A stretch of 64,000 nt of DNA, from assembly GCF_026262505.1 (NCBI RefSeq), contig NC_067206.1, forward strand, positions 12,458,205-12,522,204, in the 5' to 3' direction. The DNA comes from Trichomonas vaginalis G3 (lineage: Eukaryota; Parabasalia; Trichomonadida; Trichomonadidae). Of the stretch, positions 54,685 to 63,923 are shown one piece after another. The notes under the pieces were generated by a model. The model was not told the origin of the DNA. It worked only from the letters and a program-made list of their open reading frames with translations, and searched no databases. A program made the position numbers and the translations under genes. How positions within the stretch are numbered: position 1 is the stretch's first letter; every line of letters starts with the position of its first letter.

Positions 54685-56715
54685 TTATTTCATGCAATGT
54701 TTTATTTCTGTGCCGTCTTCAAGTATGCCCCAGTACTTACGCTTGGAGAGGACATGAACTTCAGAAAATACCTTATCTAGCTTAAAACAGCCCATCTTTT
54801 CACTGACCATTCCCATTTCAATGAGTTTGTTGTATCCTTCTTCGTTCGTCATGAGTGCGTCAATGTTCTCATAGTAAACCACAACTTTCGATTTGACTTC
54901 GGAGAAGAATTTGTTGTAGTTGTCAAGGACTGCCTTTGCGAACTGAGGGTAAGACCAATGTTCGACAATAGGTTTTAATGTGGTTACTAAGCCACTTTGA
55001 CCTTGAGTGAATTCGTACTTCAAAACAAAAGGAGAAAACCTTTCAACAAAGTTGTCGACCTTCTCATAATGTTTACTCTTCATCTCTTGAGGTTTCTTAA
55101 TGGAATATCCCCATGTCGAATTCATAAGCAATTTGAGTGTCATTGCAAGTTTGGGGTTTGAAGCTTTCCTAATATCATACAGTTGTTGTATGACTTTTCC
55201 AACTGTATAGTTCCTTCCCGGGAACTCACCATCTTCGTTTGGAATTCCAGTCGGAATATATTGGACAAACCTCATGTATGCAGCGTTAAGGTCGACATAG
55301 TATATCTTTTCGTTTGAGTCGAACTTGTCGCAACCAATTGGTCCAGTTTGTGGAAATTCAAGTGAGTCTCTTATCTTCTGAGAAACTTCTCCTGTTATCT
55401 CATAAACATCGTCGAAGCAACCTGTTTCATATAAAACCTTCTGACCTAACTCAGATGCTCTCCAATACAATTTGACGTCAATTGGATGTCTCAATGGAAG
55501 TTTGTTTATAGCATCTTGAAGTTCTTGCAACCTCATTGGAAGTTCTTCTGGTTCAGGTTGGTATCCGAACAATCCAACTCCTTGTGGAATTGTGTACTTC
55601 TTTTGTACTAGAACTTTGTCTGGAACAACTTTTGGTCTTGCTAACAGTGAAAAGTTTGTTTCGTCTTTTGGTACAAAAGTTTCTGTCAGCTTGTCATCTG
55701 GAATTGGTTCCAACAAACCTTTCTCGAAAAGAATGTTTACAGCTCTGACAATGTTGCACTTGCCTTTTCCGAACAATGGGTTTGTAAGACTTTCGTTCAA
55801 CATGAAGTGGTTGTGGACAATTACAATCTTCAACCATGGTAAATTGAACTCAACAACATAGTCGTCATGTGAAGAACCTTTAGCTGTAGGTATGTTGACT
55901 CGGATATTGACATTTGCCAACGGTGCAATTTTTGCCAATTGACCTCTGAGAATGTACCTTGTCTTCACACATGACTCAAGGTACTTCATCTTCTCTTCTG
56001 TAACAAGACCAGAGTTCCTGAGACATGTAAGAATACAAGGTTCATTGACAATTGTTTCAATTGAATTGTAAATTCCATACCTTGTCAAGTCAATGTCAGA
56101 CTTATTTATGAACGGGAAGTATCCAGCATGTTGTCTGACTGCTTGAGGGTTAGGTTGGTACCATTCGAACTTGACACTTGCAATTCCTTCAATTGCATTC
56201 AAAATGTCTGAGTCGGAGTCAACCATTTGTTCTCTCTTTGTAGTCTTGAAAGCGTCAAGAAGTTTTGCAGCTGTTTGTTCATTGCCATTTGCATAGTAAA
56301 TGTGACCATCCAAATCTGTTATGGTCAATCTGAGATTGTGTCCTTTCTTATTTCCGTCTTGAATTGCAGCAAGTACACCCATGAAGCCTTCTTTGTTCTT
56401 TCCTTCGTCAAAGTTTACTGTAAAGGTTCGACCAGATGTAATTTGACTTCTAACTTCACGATACTTTTCATATGCATATCTTGTTCTTTCCATGGGAGCA
56501 TGACCATCCTCTGCACTACCTTTTTTCCTTCTCAAAGGATGCAATTGTTCGTCATGTTTCCAGTAGAATCTGGCAAAGCCGTCGTGTCCTTCAACTTGAG
56601 GTTCACTAACATCGAAAGGCATGTCCATAAGACGTTCTTCTTCTAACCTCTCTAGTCTGTTTGGATAATTTGCACGTGCTGTTTCCAAATCCATTTCGTA
56701 GGTCAGACCAGCCAT
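54685..56715 (-). CDS. Divergent family B DNA polymerase of Maverick B
   Basis: A 676-aa protein with polymerase motifs in its C-terminal third: YYVDLNAAYMRFVQYIPTG (motif A), LKLLMNSTWGYSIKKP (motif B), VVYYENIDALMTN (motif C position) and LSKRKYWG (the K-x-Y region). The N-terminal 450 residues do not resemble the Maverick A polymerase and may include a terminal-protein-like domain (long basic helices, KTRYILRGQLAKIAPLAN). Protein-primed replication of the element is the likely role. It looks whole but belongs to a different subgroup from the Maverick A enzyme. Its start overlaps the stop of a 44-aa gene. Confidence 0.7.
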   Translation of the reverse strand: MAGLTYEMDLETARANYPNRLERLEEERLMDMPFDVSEPQVEGHDGFARFYWKHDEQLHPLRRKKGSAEDGHAPMERTRYAYEKYREVRSQITSGRTFTVNFDEGKNKEGFMGVLAAIQDGNKKGHNLRLTITDLDGHIYYANGNEQTAAKLLDAFKTTKREQMVDSDSDILNAIEGIASVKFEWYQPNPQAVRQHAGYFPFINKSDIDLTRYGIYNSIETIVNEPCILTCLRNSGLVTEEKMKYLESCVKTRYILRGQLAKIAPLANVNIRVNIPTAKGSSHDDYVVEFNLPWLKIVIVHNHFMLNESLTNPLFGKGKCNIVRAVNILFEKGLLEPIPDDKLTETFVPKDETNFSLLARPKVVPDKVLVQKKYTIPQGVGLFGYQPEPEELPMRLQELQDAINKLPLRHPIDVKLYWRASELGQKVLYETGCFDDVYEITGEVSQKIRDSLEFPQTGPIGCDKFDSNEKIYYVDLNAAYMRFVQYIPTGIPNEDGEFPGRNYTVGKVIQQLYDIRKASNPKLAMTLKLLMNSTWGYSIKKPQEMKSKHYEKVDNFVERFSPFVLKYEFTQGQSGLVTTLKPIVEHWSYPQFAKAVLDNYNKFFSEVKSKVVVYYENIDALMTNEEGYNKLIEMGMVSEKMGCFKLDKVFSEVHVLSKRKYWGILEDGTEIKHCMK

Positions 56716-56837
56716 TTGTCATAGACTTTTATGGGTCTTCCCTTCCTATATTTAAAATTCTTCGAAACTCTCCAACCATATCTTTGCAACTCTGCTTTTA
56801 TTCTAGCAGATTTTCTATCCATTCTATATGGGGGCAT
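56703..56837 (-). CDS. Maverick B small basic protein, 44 aa
   Basis: Reads MPPYRMDRKSARIKAELQRY, then GWRVSKNFKYRKGRPIK. It is strongly basic. Its stop overlaps the polymerase start by a few bases, suggesting both are read from one transcript. It could be a core-type DNA-binding protein or a polymerase partner; no family recognised. Confidence 0.5.
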   Translation of the reverse strand: MPPYRMDRKSARIKAELQRYGWRVSKNFKYRKGRPIKVYDKWLV

Positions 56838-56872
56838 TTTTAAAAAGAAAAAAAAATATTTTTCTTTACTTT

Positions 56873-57290
56873 ACATAACCGCCTGCTGCCATAAGTCTTT
56901 GACGCCAACCCATACCAGCTAATGAAGGTTGACTTGGTTTAGTTTCCAAACTAAACTTTGGTTTTGGTTTATCTTCAGTTTTTGGTTTTTCTTCTTCTAT
57001 CGGTTTTTCGTCACTTTTCGGTTCTCTGACTTTACTTCACTTGCAGGAACAGTTGTGTCGTCAACATCTTCATAAATATCATATGCCATTTGTTTTTGTT
57101 TTCCTTTCAACTTTTTGTGTTTGTTGTAAAGTTTAGAATATTTCGACTCTAAGTCAATGAGATGTTCTATAATGAACTGTTGGTCAGTGAAGTAAACTTT
57201 TCCATCTGTTGTCTCGAAAGCTCCTTCAGACTTCAATATTTTATTTGTGAGAGTCTGTTTCTTTTTTGAGATACTAGCCGTTCCATTTTA
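56873..57290 (-). pseudogene. Maverick B hypothetical virion-like protein, broken
   Basis: The helical, charged N-terminal part includes DQQFIIEHLIDLESKYSKLY and KHKKLKGKQKQM. A Lys/Pro-rich linker leads to an end GMGWRQRLMAAGGYVK, which looks like a processed or exposed basic tail. It looks broken about once or twice. Its start overlaps the previous gene's stop. Confidence 0.4.
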
Positions 57291-57447
57291 TGAAAAGTGA
57301 CTTTGTAGTTGGGTTTGTATTTCCAGACCTGGCACTTTCTATTATTGAATTTTTCTCTTCATCTGTAAGTTCTTTGACAGGTTTTGACAATGGTTCTGAA
57401 CTTTTTGTTTGTGGTGTCAAATCTACCGTTTCAACTTCTTCGGTCAT
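57274..57447 (-). CDS. Maverick B mini-protein, 57 aa
   Basis: Reads MTEEVETVDLTPQTKSSEPL and ends SLFIKWNG. Acidic and helical, family unknown. Its stop overlaps the next start (ATGGAACGGCTAG), the same compact packing as its neighbours. Confidence 0.45.
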   Translation of the reverse strand: MTEEVETVDLTPQTKSSEPLSKPVKELTDEEKNSIIESARSGNTNPTTKSLFIKWNG

Positions 57448-57453
57448 TTCATC

Positions 57454-57618
57454 TCAGTAAAAAATTTTAGTTTGGTTTGTTTTCAACTGGTTGTGTTGTT
57501 TTTTAAGTCGGTCTAAAACTTCCTGAGGTATAGGAAGAACTTGACAAACACGTTGTGTAACTGCTGGAAGCCGACAAATCCATCTTGAACCCATTTGTCT
57601 CAATGCTGTATTGTTCAT
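57454..57618 (-). CDS. Maverick B mini-protein, 54 aa
   Basis: Reads MNNTALRQMGSRWICRLPAV, then RVCQVLPIPQEVLDRLKKQ. Family unknown. Its first half is repeated at 62,429-62,526, where it joins different sequence; the duplication boundary falls inside this gene (57,511). Confidence 0.45.
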   Translation of the reverse strand: MNNTALRQMGSRWICRLPAVTQRVCQVLPIPQEVLDRLKKQHNQLKTNQTKIFY

Positions 57619-57637
57619 TTCATCTCAGTAAAAAACT

Positions 57638-58039
57638 TTACATTCCCCACGTTTTGAGGCGGTTGAGGTTGTTATTGTTTACCCATTGTTGTGCATGGTT
57701 ATATCCTCTGTTAAAGAATCTTTCACCTTGGTCCATATAGTGTCCTGCTTGGTTATAGTAGTCATTTGCTTTGTTATAATAGTTTCCTGCTTGTCTTCCT
57801 ACATTGTCCATCCATCCTTGAACTTTTCCTCTTGTTTCAGGATTTGGAATAAGATTTGTTGCATCTCGTGCTACATCCCAACCTTTCTGTACAGTTTGTA
57901 TAATAGGTTGTGCTTTCTCTTTAAGTATACCTAATGTACTCAAAATCTTCCTTCCAACTCCAAATACACCTCTGGCTATTGTTCCCACTGCGGGCAAAAA
58001 TCTGGATGCAACTCCTGCTAATGCGCCAAATAAACCCAT
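57638..58039 (-). CDS. Maverick B amphipathic virion-like protein, 133 aa (adenovirus pVI-like layout)
   Basis: The N-terminal 40 residues are a glycine/alanine-rich amphipathic stretch (MGLFGALAGVASRFLPAVG, then ARGVFGVGRKILS). The C-terminal half is rich in Asn, Tyr and Gln (NYYNKANDYYNQAGHYMDQG). This layout resembles minor virion proteins with a membrane-active helix, such as adenovirus pVI; it is a resemblance of layout only. A second, shorter relative lies at 61,293-61,535 and a copy at 62,546-62,949. It is divergent from the integrase, with a 17-bp spacer. It looks whole. Confidence 0.5.
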   Translation of the reverse strand: MGLFGALAGVASRFLPAVGTIARGVFGVGRKILSTLGILKEKAQPIIQTVQKGWDVARDATNLIPNPETRGKVQGWMDNVGRQAGNYYNKANDYYNQAGHYMDQGERFFNRGYNHAQQWVNNNNLNRLKTWGM

Positions 58040-58056
58040 TTCTTATAGGATAAAAA
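58040..58056. promoter_or_regulatory. 17-bp divergent start-to-start spacer
   Basis: The 17 bases (TTCTTATAGGATAAAAA) between the ATGs of the pVI-like gene and the integrase must carry signals for both directions. It is repeated at the second copy (62,950-62,967). Confidence 0.45.
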
Positions 58057-59016
58057 ATGACGAATCCGAACAAGGACCCCTATGTTTCTAAAGCAACAAA
58101 GAAAGCACTCATGATAAAAATCTTTAGTTCAACACCAAATGCTTGGTTTATGGATATCTTGGAAAACATTCCGAGGTATAGAGAAGATGGACCACCATAC
58201 TGGCTAATATTTGTCGGTCAAAACACAAGATACTGTGAAGCCATACCATTATGGTCCAAAAATATTTTAGATGTGAAAACTGCTTTGACAATATTCGTTG
58301 ACAAATACCATCCAACAAAACTGACATCTGACTGTGAAAGTTCTTTCAAATCAGATGATGTAAAAAACTATCTGCGTTCAAAAAATGTAAACCAATATTT
58401 CATTGTCGACCAAAACCATTCTGCTCTTGGTGTCATTGACGGTTGTATAAAAATGTTAAGAGACTTAAACCAACCACAAGGTGGTGAAGCAAATGAAATG
58501 TCATATGACGACAAATATAGACACTTCTCCATGGCAAAGATGAGACAAGTTTTAAATATTTACAATAGCCGTAAACAAAAAGGTTTGGGAAACCACTCCC
58601 CCGAAGAAATGAAAAACAACCCTGACTTAGAGAAAGACTATATATTTAATAATTTAGTCAAAAGAGACAAACAAGAAAGAATGCCGGGCTTCAAACTTCA
58701 GAAAGGTGACAAAGTAAAAATAGAAATACCTAAACGCGACCCATATGAAAATACTATTGACTATGACAACAATGGGAACCCGACAGGTACTCACATTCGT
58801 GTTCGTAAAAATAGAAGAAAGTATACAAGAGAATATTATGAAGTTTTAGGCAAACATGGCAAAATGTACACACTGCAAGCAGAAGATAAAACTACTATTG
58901 TCAGACCTCGTTTCAAACTTGTCAAAGTTCAAGGTGGTATACTTTCAAAGACAGTTCCTAACAAATATAAGACAACTCCTGACGAATATGCTAAAGAAGT
59001 TGAAAATGACGACTAA
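58057..59016 (+). CDS. Retroviral-type (rve) integrase of Maverick B
   Basis: A 319-aa Polinton integrase. Acidic residues fit a DDE-type core: D33 in WFMDILEN, D92 in LTSDCESSF and D128 in SALGVIDG, with 35 residues between the last two, the classical DD(35)E/D spacing. The tail (YTREYYEVLGKHGKMYTLQA, VRPRFKLVKVQGG) is an SH3/chromo-like DNA-binding region. It is homologous to the Maverick A integrase. Its TAA overlaps the fibre stop from the other strand (both inside CTAA). A decayed copy is at 62,968-63,923. It looks whole. Confidence 0.85.
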   Translation: MTNPNKDPYVSKATKKALMIKIFSSTPNAWFMDILENIPRYREDGPPYWLIFVGQNTRYCEAIPLWSKNILDVKTALTIFVDKYHPTKLTSDCESSFKSDDVKNYLRSKNVNQYFIVDQNHSALGVIDGCIKMLRDLNQPQGGEANEMSYDDKYRHFSMAKMRQVLNIYNSRKQKGLGNHSPEEMKNNPDLEKDYIFNNLVKRDKQERMPGFKLQKGDKVKIEIPKRDPYENTIDYDNNGNPTGTHIRVRKNRRKYTREYYEVLGKHGKMYTLQAEDKTTIVRPRFKLVKVQGGILSKTVPNKYKTTPDEYAKEVENDD

Positions 59017-60421
59017 GCATTTCTATACCATGCGTAAACTGTCATGTAAGGTGGCATGTAGTCTTTACTTTGTCCCGTTGTTTGCGTATATCCCGAAACG
59101 CGATGTGTATGGTTTCCTCCTCCCTCAGTGTTACTCCAGTAACAATTTATAGCAAACTTAACGTTGTCTTTAACATCATATCCTTTACCTTTTGTCATTG
59201 CTGACCAATCCCAATATCTATGCTTATGCCAACCTGCTTGAGATGTACTTAAATCTATGTAGTGACTGTGTGCAGGTAAATTTTCACCTGAAATCGTTTT
59301 ACTTCCACCTGTTTCCTTTGAAGAGTTTGCACAATACAAAAACCTGTCGACTATTTGAGTCCAAGTTCCAAAACCAAGTACTACTTCTGGTCTGGTAGAG
59401 TTCATTGACGTATAAATAGAGCCTATAGGATATAATGTTTGAAGTATTTCTGTCTTTAATGTTTGAAGCTCTGTTTTGTCTGCTTTCTTGTCATATAAAT
59501 CTTGAGCAGTGAATTTAATATTATGTTCATCCTTCATGACATAAACATCTTTACATCTAATGTTTTCATCGTCGTTATGTCGTCATCCGATGTTAAACCT
59601 TGTGGAAAGTTAGGAGGTTTACAATATAATGCATCCCCACCAGTTTCTTCAACCGTTCCTTCAATACTTTCTATAGCAACAGTTGTAAAACTTGTATGTG
59701 TATGAGTCTTATTTGCTTCTTCTCTAACTCATCGTTAACATAAGTTTTATCTGCTTTAAGGTCTAAACATCCTGAAACCCATCCTGTATCAGCTTTAGTT
59801 TTTAAAATCTTCGATGTCCATTCATGATACCATTCAGCCCTTTCTATAATTTCTTTATCTTTTTCATCCACATATTCCTTATCTGCTTTCTTCTCTAACG
59901 CACTAGCCACACATTCCTTATCCGCTTTCTTTTCAAGGCTAACGTTTAAGTCTGTTATTTCAGATATAGAATGTATATGAGTCTTTTTAGAATATTCGTT
60001 TTCAGCTCTTGTCACTTCACTTGACATTTTATTGTCAACATATGTTTTGTCTGCTAGTTCAGGATGAGTATGTTCTTTTGTTGCATAAGCATTGTTAGCT
60101 CTTTCTTCTTCTTTTGCTATTGCATCGTCTACATATTCTTTGTCAGCTTTGTTGTCAACATCTGCTTTCAAAAGAAGTTCATTTATAGGTTTCTCGTTTA
60201 AAGTTCCTTTTGTTGGATTTATACAGACAGTATTGGTTCTTCTTGTCTTGAAATAGAAACTCATCTGTCATTGGGTTTAATGTCAGTTTTAAGTTTCCTT
60301 CTTTCAATGACTCAGATATCTTAGAATAGTTTGAAAAGTTTGTTGTGTTCTTATTTAGAGCTTGCATAATGAGTTGTCGGTTGTGTTGTATTTCTCTTAT
60401 GGAAGCAATATCTTTCGACAT
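59013..60421 (-). pseudogene. Phage-collar-type fibre protein of Maverick B, broken
   Basis: The same family as the fibre at 2-1759. Repeated K-A-D-K units (KKADKEYVD, NKADKEYVDD) come first, then YPIGSIYTSMNST, LGFGTW, NLPAHSHY and a C-terminus YMPPYMTVYAW. The N-terminal part starts MSKDIASIREIQHNRQLIMQ. It is broken, with about two or three breaks. In Maverick A the fibre precedes the integrase on the same strand; here it is convergent with it, so gene order has been rearranged between the elements. Confidence 0.7.
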
Positions 60422-60439
60422 TTTTATTCTAGATAAAAT
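60422..60439. promoter_or_regulatory. 18-bp divergent start-to-start spacer
   Basis: TTTTTATTCTAGATAAAATA, which takes in the edge bases of both starts, lies between the fibre start (minus) and minor capsid 2 (plus). It fits the element start motif on the plus strand and is nearly symmetric around CTAG. Confidence 0.5.
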
Positions 60440-61288
60440 ATGCTTTCAATAGAAAAAGAAAATTCAAGAGTTGCTACAACTAAACCATTAGATGAACTTT
60501 TTACTAATGTCGGTCAAAAGTTTGAGACAGAGACCGTAAAGCATGAAGGCTATCGTTTTGACTACCCATTAAGATGGTTAAGAGACCCATCCGTCACAAA
60601 AGCTATTGGCTTTCGTAGAATGAAGTTCATTTCAGAAGCCATACATGGTTTCCCATTTACGGTCGGTTTTGAAGTTCGATACTATAACAAAGAAAAACGT
60701 ATGTATGAGAAATTTGAACAGGGAAAACTTTTACAAGTTAGTTTGCTTGTAAACTTAGAAACAACTCTTCAAGCTTTTCAAGAAAAAATAAACGATATCT
60801 ATATCGAATATGCAAACCAGTATAACATTGACGAGGGAGAATACCATCTCGATATTATTTATGACAGGAAAAATGCAACTGTTAAAATCAATAGAATAGA
60901 AGACCTTGGAGAAAACGTTTATATTTCTACAAAATATAACAACTTGGCATGGTATAGATTTATGAGGATGTTAAATCAGCCTGCAGCATATCCAGTACAC
61001 CCAGACTTTTATGAAGTCGAAAACCCTAATGGAACATATGAAAATGTTTTCGACCAAGATGCTATTATTGTTCATGCTTCATTTTCTGGCGCCCAAAACT
61101 CTTTCTTATGCTTGGCAAATGACTTTTACGAAAAACCTACAAAGTTATACGAACCACCAAGTGGAAGTATTTCAGACTTTCAAGTATGGTTTACTACAGA
61201 TGGAAGAAAAAGAATAATTCCATTATACCATGCGTTTTACTTAGAACTTAGTTTCATATACAACTACTATCGAACGGTAAAAATATAA
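60440..61288 (+). CDS. Minor capsid/penton-like candidate 2 of Maverick B
   Basis: A 282-aa protein, paralog of 53,676-54,536. The same landmarks appear: TKPLDELFTNVGQ, YRFDYPLRWLRDPS, KAIGFRRMKF, VFDQDAIIVHASFSGAQNSF and SDFQVWFTT near the end. Roughly half of the residues agree by eye, so the two are old paralogs rather than a recent duplication. Two copies in one element are unusual and may mark a junction of two Mavericks. It looks whole. Confidence 0.55.
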   Translation: MLSIEKENSRVATTKPLDELFTNVGQKFETETVKHEGYRFDYPLRWLRDPSVTKAIGFRRMKFISEAIHGFPFTVGFEVRYYNKEKRMYEKFEQGKLLQVSLLVNLETTLQAFQEKINDIYIEYANQYNIDEGEYHLDIIYDRKNATVKINRIEDLGENVYISTKYNNLAWYRFMRMLNQPAAYPVHPDFYEVENPNGTYENVFDQDAIIVHASFSGAQNSFLCLANDFYEKPTKLYEPPSGSISDFQVWFTTDGRKRIIPLYHAFYLELSFIYNYYRTVKI

Positions 61289-61292
61289 TTTT

Positions 61293-61535
61293 TTAATACG
61301 GTTGAGGTGTTGGATTTGGTTGCCAACTAGACTGTGGTGCAGGTTCAGGCTGTTGTATAACAGGAGCTTGTTCTTCTGGTTCAGGGTCTTTAGGTATAAT
61401 ACCAACAAACTGACCTACTCTTTTACCAATATTTTTGACTCCGTTCCAAATTCCTCTTCCGACAGATTTTATTCCATTCCATATACCTCTTCCAACTTCG
61501 AAAGAAGTTTCCAATACTACTGAAGAAACCCATTT
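61293..61535 (-). pseudogene. Second amphipathic pVI-like protein of Maverick B, broken
   Basis: Glycine-spaced amphipathic repeats (VGRGIWNGIKSVGRGIWNGV) followed by a proline/glutamine tail (PAPQSSWQPNPTPQPY). The start region reads MGFFSSIGN, echoing MGLFGALAG of the first pVI-like gene. It looks broken about once. It converges on minor capsid 2, with a 4-bp gap. Confidence 0.45.
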
Positions 61536-61553
61536 TACTATATGTAAAAATCT

Positions 61554-61914
61554 AATGTCCGCCTAGTCTCTTACGTTTCCTGTTGAGTTCCATAGCATTC
61601 TTTAACTGGAGCTCATACATTCTGTTTCTCCTCTGGTAGAAAACATATTCTGGGTCAACTCCTGTGTTCGCGTCATCTGCATAAAGTTGTTTATATCCCA
61701 CTTCAGGGTTTGTATAAAAACTCTTTCCATCTCATATTTGCATACCATGGTGGCAAACCTAACGCAGCGTCATTTGACATGGCAGTTTGCATTTGTACAT
61801 CTGTTGGCACTTGACCATAGTTTGCCATTGCAGTTTGTTTCTAACTTCATTTGGAATATTCTCTGGGTTTGGTTGTCCAGGTTGCTGTGCATTCGCTAAG
61901 TTCTGTGCGTCCAT
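61554..61914 (-). pseudogene. Maverick B hypothetical gene, broken
   Basis: The start MDAQNLANAQQPGQPNPENI follows TTTTTATCTAATATTAA, the element start motif. A later coding-like part is rich in Arg and Met. No family recognised; about three breaks. Confidence 0.4.
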
Positions 61915-61937
61915 TTAATATTAGATAAAAATATCTC

Positions 61938-62069
61938 TTACGAGTACATATACTGAACATTTGCAGGCATTGGTTCATCTTCATATTCTCTGTACTTTTC
62001 TGCCACGTCAAAGAAATAAATGACACAATGGAAAAAACCTAAAACAAGTAGTCCTATTTCAAACCACAT
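61938..62069 (-). CDS. Maverick B small membrane protein, 43 aa
   Basis: Reads MWFEIGLLVLGFFHCVIYFF, then DVAEKYREYEDEPMP: one membrane helix and an acidic tail. It follows TTTTATTAGTAAGTAA. A candidate single-span virion or host-membrane protein; no family recognised. Confidence 0.45.
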   Translation of the reverse strand: MWFEIGLLVLGFFHCVIYFFDVAEKYREYEDEPMPANVQYMYS

Positions 62070-62428
62070 TTACTTACTAATAAAATTTCTTTGTTATGAC
62101 ACTTTCTCCGGTTTATAGGACCTCTCTCATATTCTATCTTGTCATATATAAACTCATAGTCATGTATGTCCTCTAACCATCTCATAACGGTTTCCAAACC
62201 ACTTTTTATCGGATGTAAAGTAAAAGCATGGATGGTTATGTAAACGTCTAAAGTTTCTAAAGAGTCTCTCAAAGTCCAGTCTACTTGGTATTGAAAATCC
62301 CATGTGTTATAGAACGGCGGTCCACTATAAAGAAAACATTTTCCTTGTCTTTATATTTTTCATACAACTCTGTCCAATGACATCTCACAAACTCTATACC
62401 CTCAATATATTTTTCTATGTCCTCTTTG
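62054..62428 (-). pseudogene. Maverick B hypothetical protein at a duplication edge, broken
   Basis: Coding-like segments (RDSLETLDVYITIHAFTLHP; CHWTELYEKYKDKENVFFIV) with no recognised family. Its upstream end runs into the duplicated block at 62,429. About one break. Confidence 0.35.
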
Positions 62429-62545
62429 CTTCCTGAGGTATAGGAAGAACTTGACAAACACGTGGTGTAAATGCTGGAAGCGACAAATCCATCTTGAACC
62501 ATTTGTCTCAATGCTGTATTGTTCATTTCATCTCAGTAAAAAACT

Positions 62546-62949
62546 TTACATTCCCCACGTTTGAGGCGGTTGAGGTTGGTTATTGTTTACCCATTGTTGT
62601 GCATGGTTATATCCTCTGTTAAAGAATCTTTCACCTTGGTCCATATTAGTGTCCTGCTTGGTTATAGTAGTCATTTGCTTTGTTATAATAGTTTCCTGCT
62701 TGTCTTCCTACATTGTCCATCCATCCTTGAACTTTTCCTCTTGTTTCAGGATTTGGAATAAGATTTGTTGCATCTCGTGCTACATCCCAACCTTTCTGTA
62801 CAGTTGTTATAAATAGGTTGTGCTTTCTCTTTAAGTATACCTAATGTACTCAAAATCTTCCTTCCAACTCCAAATACACCTCTGGCTATTGTTCCAACTG
62901 CGGGCAAAAATCTTGGATGAACTCCTGCTAATGCGCCAAATAAACCCAT
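62546..62949 (-). pseudogene. Copy of the pVI-like gene, broken
   Basis: A near copy of 57,638-58,039 (MGLFGALAG start retained). Several breaks. Confidence 0.75.
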
Positions 62950-62967
62950 TTCTTTTATAGGATAAAA

Positions 62968-63923
62968 ATGACGAATCCAAACAAGGACCCCTATGTTTCT
63001 AAGCGACAAAGAAAGCACTCATGATAAAAATCTTTAGTTCAACACCAAATGCTTGGTTTATGGATATCTTGGAAAACATTCCGAGTATAGAGAAGATGGA
63101 CCACCATACTGGCTAATATTTGTCGGTCAAAACACAAGATACTGTGAAGCCATACCATTATGGTCCAAAAATATTTTAGATGTGAAAACTGCTTTGACAA
63201 TATTCGTTGACAAATACCATCCACAAAACTGACATCTGACTGTGAAAGTTCTTTCAAATCAGATGATGTAAAAAACTATCTGCGTTCAAAAATGTAAACC
63301 AATATTTCATTGTCGACCCAAACCATTCTGCTCTTGGTGTCATTGACGGTTGTATAAAATGTTAAGAGACTTAAACCAACCACAAGGTGGTGAAGCAAAT
63401 GAAATGTCATATGACGACAAATATAGACACTTCTCCATGGCAAGATGAGACAAGTTTTAAATATTTACAATAGCCGTAAACAAAAAGGTTTGGGAAACCA
63501 CTCCCCCGAAGAAATGAAAAACAACCCTGACTTAGAGAAAGACTATATATTTAATAATTTAGTCAAAAAGAGACAAACAAGAAAGAATGCCGGGCTTCAA
63601 ACTTCAGAAAGGTGACAAAGTAAAAATAGAAATACCTAAACGCGACCCATATGAAAATACTATTGACTATGACAACAATGGGAACCGACAGGTACTCACA
63701 TTCGTGTTCGTAAAAATAGAAGAAAGTATACAAGAGAATATTATGAAGTTTTAGGCAAACATGGCAAAATGTACAGACTGCAAGCAGAAAGATAAAACTA
63801 CTATTGTCAGACACTCGTTTCAAACTTGTCAAAGTTCAAGGTGGTATACTTTCAAAGACAGTTCCTAACAAATATAAGACAACTCCTGACGAATATGCTA
63901 AAGAAGTTGAAAATGACGACTAA
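62968..63923 (+). pseudogene. Copy of the Maverick B integrase, broken
   Basis: A near copy of 58,057-59,016 at the DNA level, with roughly ten breaks. In contrast to the first copy it cannot be read as one protein. Confidence 0.8.

Noticed and set aside
58057-59016. LTR retrotransposon, because of the retroviral-type integrase
   Set aside because: There is no reverse transcriptase, RNase H or LTR. The integrase sits among polymerase B, ATPase and capsid genes, which is the Maverick set.
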